DNA of 46,510 nucleotides from Actinomycetota bacterium (GTDB lineage Bacteria; Actinomycetota; Actinomycetes; Streptosporangiales; Streptosporangiaceae). The notes under the pieces were generated by a model. That model made no database searches. It was not told the DNA's origin and worked only from the letters and a program-made list of their open reading frames with translations. The stretch is taken from positions 40,742 to 87,251 of the forward strand of contig PMSU01000097.1 of assembly GCA_003168255.1 (NCBI GenBank). The letters run 5' to 3'. A program made the position numbers and the translations under genes. How positions within the stretch are numbered: the first letter of the stretch is position 1; the number at the start of each line of letters is the position of its first letter. Positions 7,410 through 15,126 of the stretch are shown here, in pieces.

Positions 7410-8303
7410 GTGACCCAGTCGCTGGACGGCAGTCAAGGCCGCGCCGCCGGCGGGCTCGGCGGCGAGCCCGAGGTGCTCGCCCGCCCGTTCGGGATGATCG
7501 TTGATCTCGTAACGGCCGGGAACGCCACGATCTTGAGCGGCGCTGGCCTGTCCACCGAATCCGGCATACCGGACTACCGCGGCCCGAGCGGCCTGGCCCG
7601 GCGGGCCGAGCCGATGACGTACCAGACATTCACCGCCGCGGCCGCGGCCCGCCAGCGGTACTGGGCGCGCAGCCATCTCGGCTGGCGGCACGTCGCTGAC
7701 GCCAGCCCGAACGCGGGTCACCGCGCGGTCGCCGAGCTGGAGCACCGCGGGGTGCTCACCGGGATCATCACGCAGAACGTCGATGGCCTGCACCAGGCGG
7801 CCGGCGCGCAGCGGGTGGTCGAACTGCACGGCAGCCTCAGCCGCGTCGTCTGCCTTGGCTGCGGTGAGCGAACCTCGCGGCTGCGGCTCGATGAACGACT
7901 GCGGGCGGCGAACCCCGGGTGGGTAGCCCGGGTGGCCGAGATCAGCCCCGACGGCGACGCTGTCCTGGCGGATGACCAGGTGGAGGGCTTCCGCGTGGTC
8001 GACTGCGAGAGCTGCGGCGGCCTGCTCAAGACCGACGTGGTGTTCTTTGGCGAGAACGTGCCGCGGCCGCGGGTCGACGAGTGCTACCGGCTGGTCGAGC
8101 GGTCCGGCGCGCTGGTCGTGCTCGGGTCCTCACTGACCGTGATGTCCGGCTACCGGTTCGTCCGGCACGCGGCGAAGCTCGGCATACCCGTCGTGATCAT
8201 CAATCACGGCCCGACCCGCGGCGACGCGTACGCCGCGGCGACCCTGGACGCCCCGCTCGGCCGGACGCTCAGCACGCTCGCCGCCCGGGTGCCGGCCGGC
8301 TAG
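7410..8303 (+). CDS. NAD-dependent protein deacylase, sirtuin (SIRT4-like class)
   Basis: The protein has 297 residues from a GTG start preceded by GAAGAGG. Sirtuin motifs appear in order: NAD loop [15 protein letters not shown] (45-59), TQNVDGLH (121-128), catalytic His140 in VELHGS, a zinc knuckle with Cys148/Cys151 and Cys199/Cys202, then [10 protein letters not shown] and the [10 protein letters not shown] nucleotide-binding strand. The enzyme removes acyl groups from lysines using NAD+, giving nicotinamide and O-acyl-ADP-ribose. The 47-residue insertion between the zinc Cys pairs and the SGIPDYRG form fit the class II (SIRT4-like) group. Its targets are unknown. The large palindrome upstream may affect its expression. 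Confidence 0.92.
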   Translation: MTQSLDGSQGRAAGGLGGEPEVLARPFGMIVDLVTAGNATILSGAGLSTESGIPDYRGPSGLARRAEPMTYQTFTAAAAARQRYWARSHLGWRHVADASPNAGHRAVAELEHRGVLTGIITQNVDGLHQAAGAQRVVELHGSLSRVVCLGCGERTSRLRLDERLRAANPGWVARVAEISPDGDAVLADDQVEGFRVVDCESCGGLLKTDVVFFGENVPRPRVDECYRLVERSGALVVLGSSLTVMSGYRFVRHAAKLGIPVVIINHGPTRGDAYAAATLDAPLGRTLSTLAARVPAG

Positions 8304-8378
8304 GCGACGCCGCATGATCGGTTCTGGCCGGGTAGAGGTACCGTCAGGCAAAGGGTCCGGTCATCGAGGGGAGTGCCG

Positions 8379-8486
8379 ATGGGCTGGCAGCGACTGGTGC
8401 TGGCGGCGGGCGTCGCGGCGGCGTGCGCGGTCTTTTTCGCCACCAAGGACGACGTTAACCGCTACCTCAAGATGCGCCGGATGTAG
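8379..8486 (+). CDS. Conserved 35-residue small membrane-associated protein (DUF6893-like)
   Basis: The ATG at 8379 has GAGGGGAG upstream. The product starts MGWQRLVLAAGVAAACAVFF, followed by a charged tail DDVNRYLKMRRM. One hydrophobic segment (residues 5-20) could span or touch the membrane. The layout (Trp near the start, one hydrophobic helix, then a D-x-x-RYLK-R-M tail) matches the short actinobacterial family I know as DUF6893. Function unknown. It lies between the sirtuin gene and a strong hairpin terminator. Confidence 0.65.
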   Translation: MGWQRLVLAAGVAAACAVFFATKDDVNRYLKMRRM

Positions 8487-8516
8487 CGTCCGGGCGGTTA
8501 CCCCGGGCATGTCGAA

Positions 8517-8542
8517 GGGGCGGCTACCCAGGTAGCCGCCCC
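8517..8542. terminator. Strong hairpin terminator between small protein and phasin-like gene
   Basis: GGGGCGGCTAC (8517-8527) and GTAGCCGCCCC (8532-8542) form a perfect 11-bp stem with a CCAG loop. It lies between convergent genes, so it probably serves both. Confidence 0.7.
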
Positions 8543-8565
8543 CGCGGGCGCTGCGCTGTTTGTGC

Positions 8566-8985
8566 TTAGTTCTTCGAAGTACGGGTGCTCCGTGCGGCGG
8601 CGGAGTGCTGGGCCCTCGAGGCGGTGCGCTCGGCCTTCGCGGCGATGTCCTCCGTCTGCGCGGCGGTCTGCTCGACCTTCTTCGCGGCGGTGCGCTCGGC
8701 CTTCATGGTGAAGCGCTCGACCTTCCTCGGCGCGGTGCTGAGGGTCTCGGTCAGCGGCTGGGCGTAGGCCAGCAGGCTCTTGGTGAAGTCGCGCTGCATG
8801 GCGAGCACCTGCACGCCGAACGCGTACGAGCTGTCCACCAGCTCGTCGAGGGTGGGAACCGTGGACCGCAGGTTGATGTTCGTGACGAGCTTCTGCATGC
8901 CGTCGGTCATGGTGCGCACGGTGGAGTTCACTGTTTCCTGGCTACGGCGGACCGCGTCTGCGACCCGCTCCTGTGGGGTGGTCAT
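8566..8985 (-). CDS. Phasin-like coiled-coil protein
   Basis: The protein has 139 residues. The ATG at 8985 has an AGAGGAG ribosome site; longer versions would include the promoter region. It is almost entirely helical: an amphipathic N-terminal half with QERVADAVRRSQETVNSTVR and MQRDFTKSLLAYAQPL, followed by an Ala/Lys/Glu/Thr-rich repetitive tail (AERTAAKKVEQTAAQTEDIA) ending in basic residues. This is like phasins, which coat polyhydroxyalkanoate granules, and like other actinobacterial lysine/alanine-rich proteins. The XRE gene upstream on the same strand recalls the PHA-responsive regulator/phasin pairing. No PHA synthase is in the window, so the role is inferred. Confidence 0.65.
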   Translation of the reverse strand: MTTPQERVADAVRRSQETVNSTVRTMTDGMQKLVTNINLRSTVPTLDELVDSSYAFGVQVLAMQRDFTKSLLAYAQPLTETLSTAPRKVERFTMKAERTAAKKVEQTAAQTEDIAAKAERTASRAQHSAAARSTRTSKN

Positions 8986-9015
8986 GTCTGCTCCTCTGGT
9001 AACTGCATCTGCATC

Positions 9016-9059
9016 CTTGGTATGCATACTAAAGTACGCAATAACGCTAGCTATGTCAA
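9016..9059 (-). promoter_or_regulatory. Consensus sigma70-type promoter with overlapping palindromic operator
   Basis: On the minus strand a perfect -35 TTGACA (9054-9059) and a -10 TACTTT (9031-9036) are separated by 17 bp. A perfect 10-bp palindrome GTATGCATAC (9020-9029) begins two bases after the -10 and would cover the start site. This fits repression by the XRE protein encoded just upstream, an assignment based on position. Confidence 0.7.
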
Positions 9060-9125
9060 GCGAACGGAAAACCGGCCCGGCGGGCCGCATTTCATGCCTG
9101 GCCCTGGCTGGGCTGAGGCAGCGGT

Positions 9126-9578
9126 TCAGCCTGAGTCGCGGAAGCTGCGGTACACGTTCAGCAGAGCCTCTCGCTGCGCCGGGGTAAGCCGCGAGTCGGT
9201 CCCGATGGCCGCCTCGGTGTCCGGCAGGCCGCCGTCACCCCTTGCGGCGCCCGCGGCATCCGGGCCGCCCGCAGCGTCACCGTCAGCGCCATCCTTGGCT
9301 GGCATGAAGTTCGCCCGCCTGAGCAAGTCCTCCGGTGCGATGCTGAGCGCCTGGGCGATCGACCGCAGCACCCGCAGCGATGGCTGGTGCAGGCCGCGTT
9401 CTATCTGGCTGAGGTAGGCGTTGGAGACGCTGGTCAGGCTGGCCATCTCGCGCAGCGACATGTCGGCCAGCCGCCGCTGCATGCGGATGAATCCGCCGAG
9501 CGCGTCCAGCTGCTTCTGCCAGAGGTCGTTAGCCTCGTCGGCCTGGTTCTCCTCGTGCCTGCTTGACATACCAATCAT
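9126..9578 (-). CDS. XRE-family transcriptional regulator
   Basis: The protein has 150 residues, or 147 from the ATG at 9569. The helix-turn-helix covers about residues 27-85: FIRMQRRLADMSLREMASLT, then SNAYLSQIERGLHQPSLRVL and a closing IAQALSIAPEDLLR. A Gly/Ala/Asp-rich linker and a C-terminal LTPAQREALLNVYRSFRD helix follow. It lies directly upstream of, and on the same strand as, the phasin-like gene, and a palindromic site overlaps the start of that gene's promoter. That suggests a repressor that responds to granule or lipid state, as PhaR does, although it is not homologous to PhaR. Confidence 0.8.
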   Translation of the reverse strand: MIGMSSRHEENQADEANDLWQKQLDALGGFIRMQRRLADMSLREMASLTSVSNAYLSQIERGLHQPSLRVLRSIAQALSIAPEDLLRRANFMPAKDGADGDAAGGPDAAGAARGDGGLPDTEAAIGTDSRLTPAQREALLNVYRSFRDSG

Positions 9579-9606
9579 GGTAGACGTGCAGGACCGGTTG
9601 TGCTGT

Positions 9607-11685
9607 CTACGGCGCCGGACAGACCGCGGCCAGCCGGGAGTGCCCCTGCGAACCGGTGATCACCGCGAGCTGCCGCTGCGACCCCAGCGGCAGCCAGCGG
9701 GCGGTCAGCCGCACCGCCGGCCCGTGTGCCAGGTGCACGACCAGGCTCGCCGTCGCCACGCCCGTTGCCTTGTTGACGGCAGCGGTGCCGTCGATCGTCG
9801 CATCGCTCACCCAGCGAACGCCGTCCAGCCGGATGCCCAGCGTGCGGCCGGGCGTGAATGTCACCCGACCGCCGCGCAGGCCCAGGTCCTTGGTGCCGCT
9901 CAGCAGCGGGAGCCGGCTGATCTCATCGCCCACGCTGGCCAGCGCGACGGATGCCGCCTGCAAGGCCCGGCGCCCGGCGGTGTTGCCATGCGTCGCGGTC
10001 GCGGGCACCGCATCCGCGAGCACCCGGGGATATGAGCCCACCGCGTGGACTGGGGTCACCTGCGCTGCGCACGAGGTGTTCTCGCTCTGGAGCCGGCCAG
10101 GTTGCAGCACGAAACGCTGGTAGATGGACGCCGGGCAGGCGTCGTTCTGGTCCTCCAGGGTGACATGGGTCAGGTTGGCCACGGTGACGAGCCGGGCCGA
10201 CGGTCCTATCTGGCGGGCCACCAGGGTGGCGCCGTGCAGCCGGGGGGTGAGCGAGTCGAGCGTGCCGGACAGGATGAGCACCGGCAGCGTGCGCGGCACC
10301 AGTGGCGGCTGCCGGGTGATCGGCGGGACCAGATGGGTGGGCGTCGGCCAGTTCAGGCAGGCGCTGTAGGCCTCGGTGTACTGGTCCATGCTGGTCCACT
10401 GCGCGACGCTGAACGGGGCGAAGGTCTGCGCCGGCTCCCGCCGCAGCGCCTGCTGGTACTGCCGCGCCCGCACGGCAGGCGCCGCGGTGCGGCTGAAGAG
10501 CTGCACGTAGTCCGTGCAGGACACGGCGTAGAACAGGCCGTCGGTGAATCCGGGCAGCGGCTCGTTGGTGTCGTCGAAGCCCAGCGAGAGGGCCGCGATC
10601 CGCAGCAGCGGCGCCGGGTCGTTGTGCTGGAGCAGCGCACGCCCGGCGGCATCAAGGTCCCGGTAGACGTCGGGGTCGAAGCCGGCGTTGTTCACCAGGT
10701 TCACCAGGGTGAGCGCGGTCACGGTGCGGCGCGCCCTGGTGCCGGCCACGGTTGTGGTGTAGCCGGTGACCGGCGATTCCTCCAGGCGGCGGGCGAGCGC
10801 GGCGATGCGCGCCCAGGCCGAGCCGGGCGCAGCCTTCGTGCAGGCCGCCGATAGCTGGCACGCCGCGTCGAAGGCGCGCCTGGCCGTGACCACCGTGGTG
10901 GTGTACCAGGGGTCGAGGCCGAGTACCTGGTAGGTCGAATCGAGCGTCACCGAACGCAGCAGGCCGGGGTACCGGGACGCGAAGACCTGGGAGAACCAGG
11001 TGCCGTAAGAGTCGCCGTACAGGTCGACAGGGCCCGGCTTCAGCTGCCGCAGCACTGCTGCGACGTCCCGGGCCGAGTACGTGGTATTGAACAGGTCGGA
11101 GGCATGCACCCAGCCGCCGCCCCGGTACCGCCAGGTGTGATTGAGCTTGCGCCCGCAGGCCGCCACCAGCCGGTTGAACCTTGCCCCGTGCTGGCTGGGC
11201 CCTGCCTTCTCCAGGCCGGGGCAGTTCACCGGCGTGGAGTTGCCGGTGCCGCGCAGGTTGACCAGGAGGATATTACGGCTGCGCAGCAACGGGCCTGCCA
11301 TCGCGCGGTACAGGCCCTGGGAGCCGGTCGATGCGTAGCCGGGCCCGCCTTCTACCGCCAGGATCGTTCCGGTCGCGTGCCGGGTGGCGGGCAGCCAGCG
11401 GAAGCGAACCAGGATATTCGGGCTGGCCGCGGAAGAGTAGTCCAGCGGTACCGCGACATGGCCGCAGTACGCGATCGGGGCATTCCCGCACCGGCGCAGT
11501 CCGACTTTGCCGACCGTGATCGAGGCCGCGGCGTTCGGCTTCCGAGGGCTTGAGGTGGCCGCGGCAGCCACGGTCGTCGCCGCCGCCGAGCCGGAAAGCA
11601 AGACGGCGAGGGCGGCCAGCGAAGCGACTCCCCGCAGTCTCCGCGTTACTCGTCCGCCAAACGCATTCGGATTCCTGGAGGTCAC
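9607..11685 (-). CDS. Secreted alpha/beta hydrolase, tripeptidyl-aminopeptidase (TAP) type
   Basis: The protein has 692 residues. An Arg-rich start and a hydrophobic segment (about 15-45) make a signal peptide. The hydrolase part has the proline-iminopeptidase-type oxyanion motif EGGPG (112-116), the nucleophile elbow GDSYG with Ser226, Asp477 in SGTLDSLTP and His507 in NLTHVTLED. The Streptomyces TAP family removes N-terminal tripeptides from secreted proteins. About 165 residues after the His form an extra beta-rich domain not seen in the basic family. Paired cysteines in the cap suggest disulfides, consistent with export. The specificity is not certain. Confidence 0.85.
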   Translation of the reverse strand: MTSRNPNAFGGRVTRRLRGVASLAALAVLLSGSAAATTVAAAATSSPRKPNAAASITVGKVGLRRCGNAPIAYCGHVAVPLDYSSAASPNILVRFRWLPATRHATGTILAVEGGPGYASTGSQGLYRAMAGPLLRSRNILLVNLRGTGNSTPVNCPGLEKAGPSQHGARFNRLVAACGRKLNHTWRYRGGGWVHASDLFNTTYSARDVAAVLRQLKPGPVDLYGDSYGTWFSQVFASRYPGLLRSVTLDSTYQVLGLDPWYTTTVVTARRAFDAACQLSAACTKAAPGSAWARIAALARRLEESPVTGYTTTVAGTRARRTVTALTLVNLVNNAGFDPDVYRDLDAAGRALLQHNDPAPLLRIAALSLGFDDTNEPLPGFTDGLFYAVSCTDYVQLFSRTAAPAVRARQYQQALRREPAQTFAPFSVAQWTSMDQYTEAYSACLNWPTPTHLVPPITRQPPLVPRTLPVLILSGTLDSLTPRLHGATLVARQIGPSARLVTVANLTHVTLEDQNDACPASIYQRFVLQPGRLQSENTSCAAQVTPVHAVGSYPRVLADAVPATATHGNTAGRRALQAASVALASVGDEISRLPLLSGTKDLGLRGGRVTFTPGRTLGIRLDGVRWVSDATIDGTAAVNKATGVATASLVVHLAHGPAVRLTARWLPLGSQRQLAVITGSQGHSRLAAVCPAP

Positions 11686-11807
11686 GACGCTGATCGTAGG
11701 CTCGGGCGGCTCCGACGGGCAATTCCCGCGGCCGGCCGATGAGTTCCCTCCCGCTGCCAGGTACGTACCGGTGAGCGTGCAGATCTGATTCGCGACCGGG
11801 AGGTCAC

Positions 11808-12953
11808 GTGCGTACTAGCGGTAGGAAAGTCTCATCGACGCTGGCCCAGCGATGGGTGCTCGCCCTGACCTCAGTGGCGTCGTTCATGGTCGGCCTGGAC
11901 ATCCTGGTCGTGACGACCGCGCTGACCAGCATCCGGGAGCACCTCGGCGCCTCGATCGGGGAGCTCGAATGGATCGTCAACGCCTACACGCTGAGCCTCG
12001 CCGTATTGCTGATGACGGCCTCGGCGCTCGGCGACAGGTTCGGCCGCAGGCGCCTGTTCATCGCCGGGATAGGGCTGTTCACCGTGGCGTCGGCGGGGTC
12101 CGCGCTCGCGCCGGGCATCGGCTGGCTGATCGCCGCGCGGGCGGTCGCGGCGCCGGCGCGGCGATGCTCATGCCGCACGCCATGGCCCTGCTCAGCGCCG
12201 CCTACCCGCCGCAGCGGCGGGCCAAGGCGCTGGGGGTATTCAGCGGCGTGGTCGGCCTGGGCATCCTCGGCGGACCGATTATCGGCGGCGCGGTGGTCCA
12301 GGGACTGGCGTGGCAGTGGATCTTCTGGCTCAACGTCCCGATCGGGCTGCTGCTCATCCCGCTTATCGTCAGCCGGATCGAGGAGAGCCTCGGGGTGAAG
12401 GCCCGGCTGGACATCGGCGGCCTGGTGCTGGCGTCCGGTGCCGCGCTCGGCCTGGAGTGGGGGCTGATCCGCGGGAACGTGTCCGGCTGGGGGAGTGCCG
12501 GGGTGGTTGCGTCGCTGGTCGGCGGGGCGCTGCTGGCGGCGGCGTTCGTGGCCTGGGAGCTGCGGGTTCGCGAGCCGATGCTGCCGATGCGGTTCTTTCG
12601 CTCGCGCGCCTTCGCCGCGGGCAACGCGGCCAGCTTCCTGCTGTTCGGGTCGCTGGTCGGCGGGCCCGAGGTGCCCTGGCTGGAGCCGCTGCCCGATGCG
12701 ATGCTCGATGCCGCGCCGGGCGACCCGGCGGCGATCGTCGCGTCCCGGGCCGGGATCAGGCTCGCCTTCATCGCGGCCCTCCAGTACCTGCCTGCCCGGC
12801 AGCGCGCGGTGCTGATCCTGCGCGACGTGCTGGCCTGGCGGGCGGCCGAGGTGGCCGATCTGCTGGGCACGACCACCGCCGCGGTCAACAGTGCACTACA
12901 GCGCGGCGTTCGGCCTGCCGCTTGTGCTGCCCGCCGGCCCGCCGGCGCCGTGA
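11808..12953 (+). pseudogene. Broken MFS (DHA2) transporter fused to an ECF sigma factor remnant
   Basis: Bases 11808-12147 encode transmembrane helices 1-3 of an EmrB/QacA-type drug exporter ([29 protein letters not shown]). Near 12148-12156 a one-base loss shifts the frame, and helices 4-9 continue ([19 protein letters not shown] to [15 protein letters not shown]). At about 12660-12668 the transporter stops in mid-helix and runs in frame into sigma-factor sequence: [14 protein letters not shown], then [17 protein letters not shown] and [11 protein letters not shown] (region 4 of a SigG-type ECF factor). The sigma C-terminal SnoaL-like part is absent except, in another frame, a short FGLPLVLP end before the stop at 12951. 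Both genes are truncated and neither product should work. Confidence 0.75.
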
Positions 12954-12971
12954 TCAGCGCCGCCGCGTATG

Positions 12972-13403
12972 TCACTGTCGCGGGCCGCGCTGCCACACGC
13001 CGAGCACGTTGCCCGCAGGGTCGCGGAAGGTGGCCACCCACAGGTCGCCCTCGGGATAGGGCGTCCTGACGACATCACCGCCGTGTTCGGTGATCTGCCA
13101 GAGGGTGTCGTCCACGCGCTCCACGTAGATGTAGGGCAGCACGCCCGCTTCGCCCGCGACCGGGAGATCGGTCCGCCAATGGCCAATCACATGCCCGGTG
13201 CCATCGGCGAAACTCGGGCTGTCGGGATCGCCGCTCACGCTCCAGCCAAACACCGCCTGATAGAAGGCCGCTGACTGCCGAACGTCACGGGCGGGAATGC
13301 GGACGTAAGAGATCCCGCCGACCCTGAAGACCCGCGGCTCACCCGCCGCGCCATCCCGCGCATCGGTTCTTTCCTGTGACGTTTCCTCCGCTGGAGTTGT
13401 CAC
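12972..13403 (-). CDS. VOC-family (glyoxalase/bleomycin-resistance fold) protein
   Basis: The protein has 143 residues. After a polar N-terminus, the VOC fold begins at [20 protein letters not shown], then AVFGWSV and a second module with [36 protein letters not shown] and [11 protein letters not shown]. The pattern matches the common actinobacterial 27-kDa-antigen-like single VOC domain proteins, which bind or convert small molecules. No metal-site assignment is attempted. It converges on the MFS-sigma remnant and diverges from the DNA-repair operon, with inverted repeats in the shared upstream region. Confidence 0.8.
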   Translation of the reverse strand: MTTPAEETSQERTDARDGAAGEPRVFRVGGISYVRIPARDVRQSAAFYQAVFGWSVSGDPDSPSFADGTGHVIGHWRTDLPVAGEAGVLPYIYVERVDDTLWQITEHGGDVVRTPYPEGDLWVATFRDPAGNVLGVWQRGPRQ

Positions 13404-13412
13404 GGTCTCAGC

Positions 13413-13493
13413 CCTTCGATCCTGGCTGCGGGTGCGCGCCTGGAGTCACTGTAACCGCGGACAGGATCGAAGGCCCGCCGGCCGGGCCGGCGG
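13413..13493. promoter_or_regulatory. Inverted repeats in the VOC / ligD divergent intergenic region
   Basis: CCTTCGATCCTG (13413-13424) and CAGGATCGAAGG (13462-13473) are perfect 12-bp inverted arms 37 bp apart. Directly after, CCGCCGGCC-G-GGCCGGCGG (13475-13493) is a perfect 19-nt palindrome. The region holds the upstream sequences of both genes, so the arms may be operator half-sites. Confidence 0.5.
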
Positions 13494-13617
13494 TCTGCCG
13501 GGGCGGCCCGGCTTACCGCCGCGACTGGGTAATAGGAGATCATCAAGAGGGAATCCGCACCGTGGCCGCGGTCGGCGCTGGCCGGCCCGCGGCGCGTGAC
13601 CAGGGGAGGCCGGCGGG

Positions 13618-15057
13618 GTGAGCCTCGAGGCATATCGGCGCAAGCGGAATGCGGCGCGCACGCCAGAGCCCATGCCGGCCGGCGACGCCGAGAGCCATGC
13701 TGCCCGCGAGAGCCGCGGCGACAGCGCCGGCGGCGGCGTGTTTGTCGTCCACGAACATCACGCCCGCGCGCTGCACTGGGATTTCAGGCTGGAACACGAT
13801 GGGGTGCTTGTCTCATGGGCGGCGCCCAAGGGTGTCCCCGATGACCCGGCGCACGACCATTTCGCCCGCCATACAGAGGATCATCCGCTCGCCTACGCCG
13901 AGTTCAGCGGGACTATCCCGCGCGGCGAGTATGGCGCCGGGACGGTCAGCATCACCGATCGCGGCAGCTACGAGCTGGTGAAGTGGAAGCCAGGCGAGGT
14001 CAAGGTGGTGTTGCACGGCCGCCGCCTGTCCGGCGGCTATGCGCTCTATCGCACCCGTGACGATGACTGGATGATCCACCGGGAGCGGGTGCCGCCGCCC
14101 GACTGGGTGGCCCCGATGATGGCCGTACGCACCGGGCTGCCGCCCGACGATGACGCCTGGGCGCATGAGATGAAGTGGGATGGGGTCCGCGCTTCTGCCT
14201 ATCTGGGCGGCGGCCGGCTCCTTCGGCTCACATCGCGAACCGGCCGTGACATCACCGCCGCCTACCCGGAGCTGCGCGCGCTCGGGCCGGCGGCAGGCCC
14301 GCGGCAGCTGGTGCTGGACGGCGAGATCGTCGCATTCGACGGCGGACGGCCGAGCTTCGAGGCGCTGCAGCCGCGGATGCACGTCACCTCGCCCGCGCAG
14401 GCCGCGCAGCTCGCGGGCACGACCCCGGTGACCTACCTGGTGTTCGACCTGCTGCACCTGGACTGGCGGCCCACCCTCGAGCTGCCCTACCGGCAGCGCC
14501 GCGAACTGCTTGACGAATTGGGACTGGCCGGCCAGTCCTGGCAGACGCCGCCCGCGTTCACCGACGTGGCGGGCGCGGATGTGCTGGCAGCAGCGGTAGC
14601 CCAGCGGCTGGAGGGCGTCGTGGCCAAGCGGCTGGACGCCCCGTACCGGCCTGGCGCCCGGTCCGATGACTGGCGCAAGGTCAAGCACGAGTTCAGTCAG
14701 GAGGCCGTGGTCGGCGGCATCAACCCGGGCAAGGGCCGCCGGGCCGGGCAGGTCGGCTCCCTTCTTGTCGGCGTCCAGACCGCGGCGGGACTCGCCTTCG
14801 CCGGCCGTGTCGGCACCGGGTTCAACGCCCATTCGCTACAGCTGCTTGACCAGCGGCTGTCGCCGCTGCGCAGGGCAACCAGCCCGTTCGCCACCGTGGT
14901 CCCGGCCGCCAGCGCCCGCGACGCCCTGTGGGTAGAGCCGCGGCTGGTGATCGAGGTGGCCTTCACCGGATGGACGCTGGCGGGCCGGATGCGCGCGCCT
15001 TCCTACCGGGGGCTGCGAACAGACAAGGATCCGGCCCAGGTCGTCAGGGAGCAGTGA
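13618..15057 (+). CDS. ligD: LigD-type 3'-phosphoesterase / ATP-dependent DNA ligase
   Basis: The protein has 479 residues from a GTG with GGGAGG upstream. Residues 40-155 are the LigD phosphoesterase domain, with His48, His53, Asp55 and Arg57 in HEHHARALHWDFRLE and His89/Tyr93 in EDHPLAY, the counterparts of the catalytic residues in Pseudomonas LigD. Residues 165-479 are the ligase: adenylated Lys186 in EMKWDGVRA, VLDGEIVAFD, YLVFDLLHLD, EGVVAKRLDAPYRPG and WRKVKHE, with an OB-fold after that. The pair cleans 3' ends and seals double-strand breaks in non-homologous end joining. The polymerase part, normally fused in LigD, is a separate gene two genes downstream. Confidence 0.93.
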   Translation: MSLEAYRRKRNAARTPEPMPAGDAESHAARESRGDSAGGGVFVVHEHHARALHWDFRLEHDGVLVSWAAPKGVPDDPAHDHFARHTEDHPLAYAEFSGTIPRGEYGAGTVSITDRGSYELVKWKPGEVKVVLHGRRLSGGYALYRTRDDDWMIHRERVPPPDWVAPMMAVRTGLPPDDDAWAHEMKWDGVRASAYLGGGRLLRLTSRTGRDITAAYPELRALGPAAGPRQLVLDGEIVAFDGGRPSFEALQPRMHVTSPAQAAQLAGTTPVTYLVFDLLHLDWRPTLELPYRQRRELLDELGLAGQSWQTPPAFTDVAGADVLAAAVAQRLEGVVAKRLDAPYRPGARSDDWRKVKHEFSQEAVVGGINPGKGRRAGQVGSLLVGVQTAAGLAFAGRVGTGFNAHSLQLLDQRLSPLRRATSPFATVVPAASARDALWVEPRLVIEVAFTGWTLAGRMRAPSYRGLRTDKDPAQVVREQ

Positions 15058-15126
15058 GGCCGCCAGCGGGCACCGTTCACAGGTGCCGCGGCAGCCGGCA
15101 TCCGGCGCACCAGGGAAGATAGGGCC

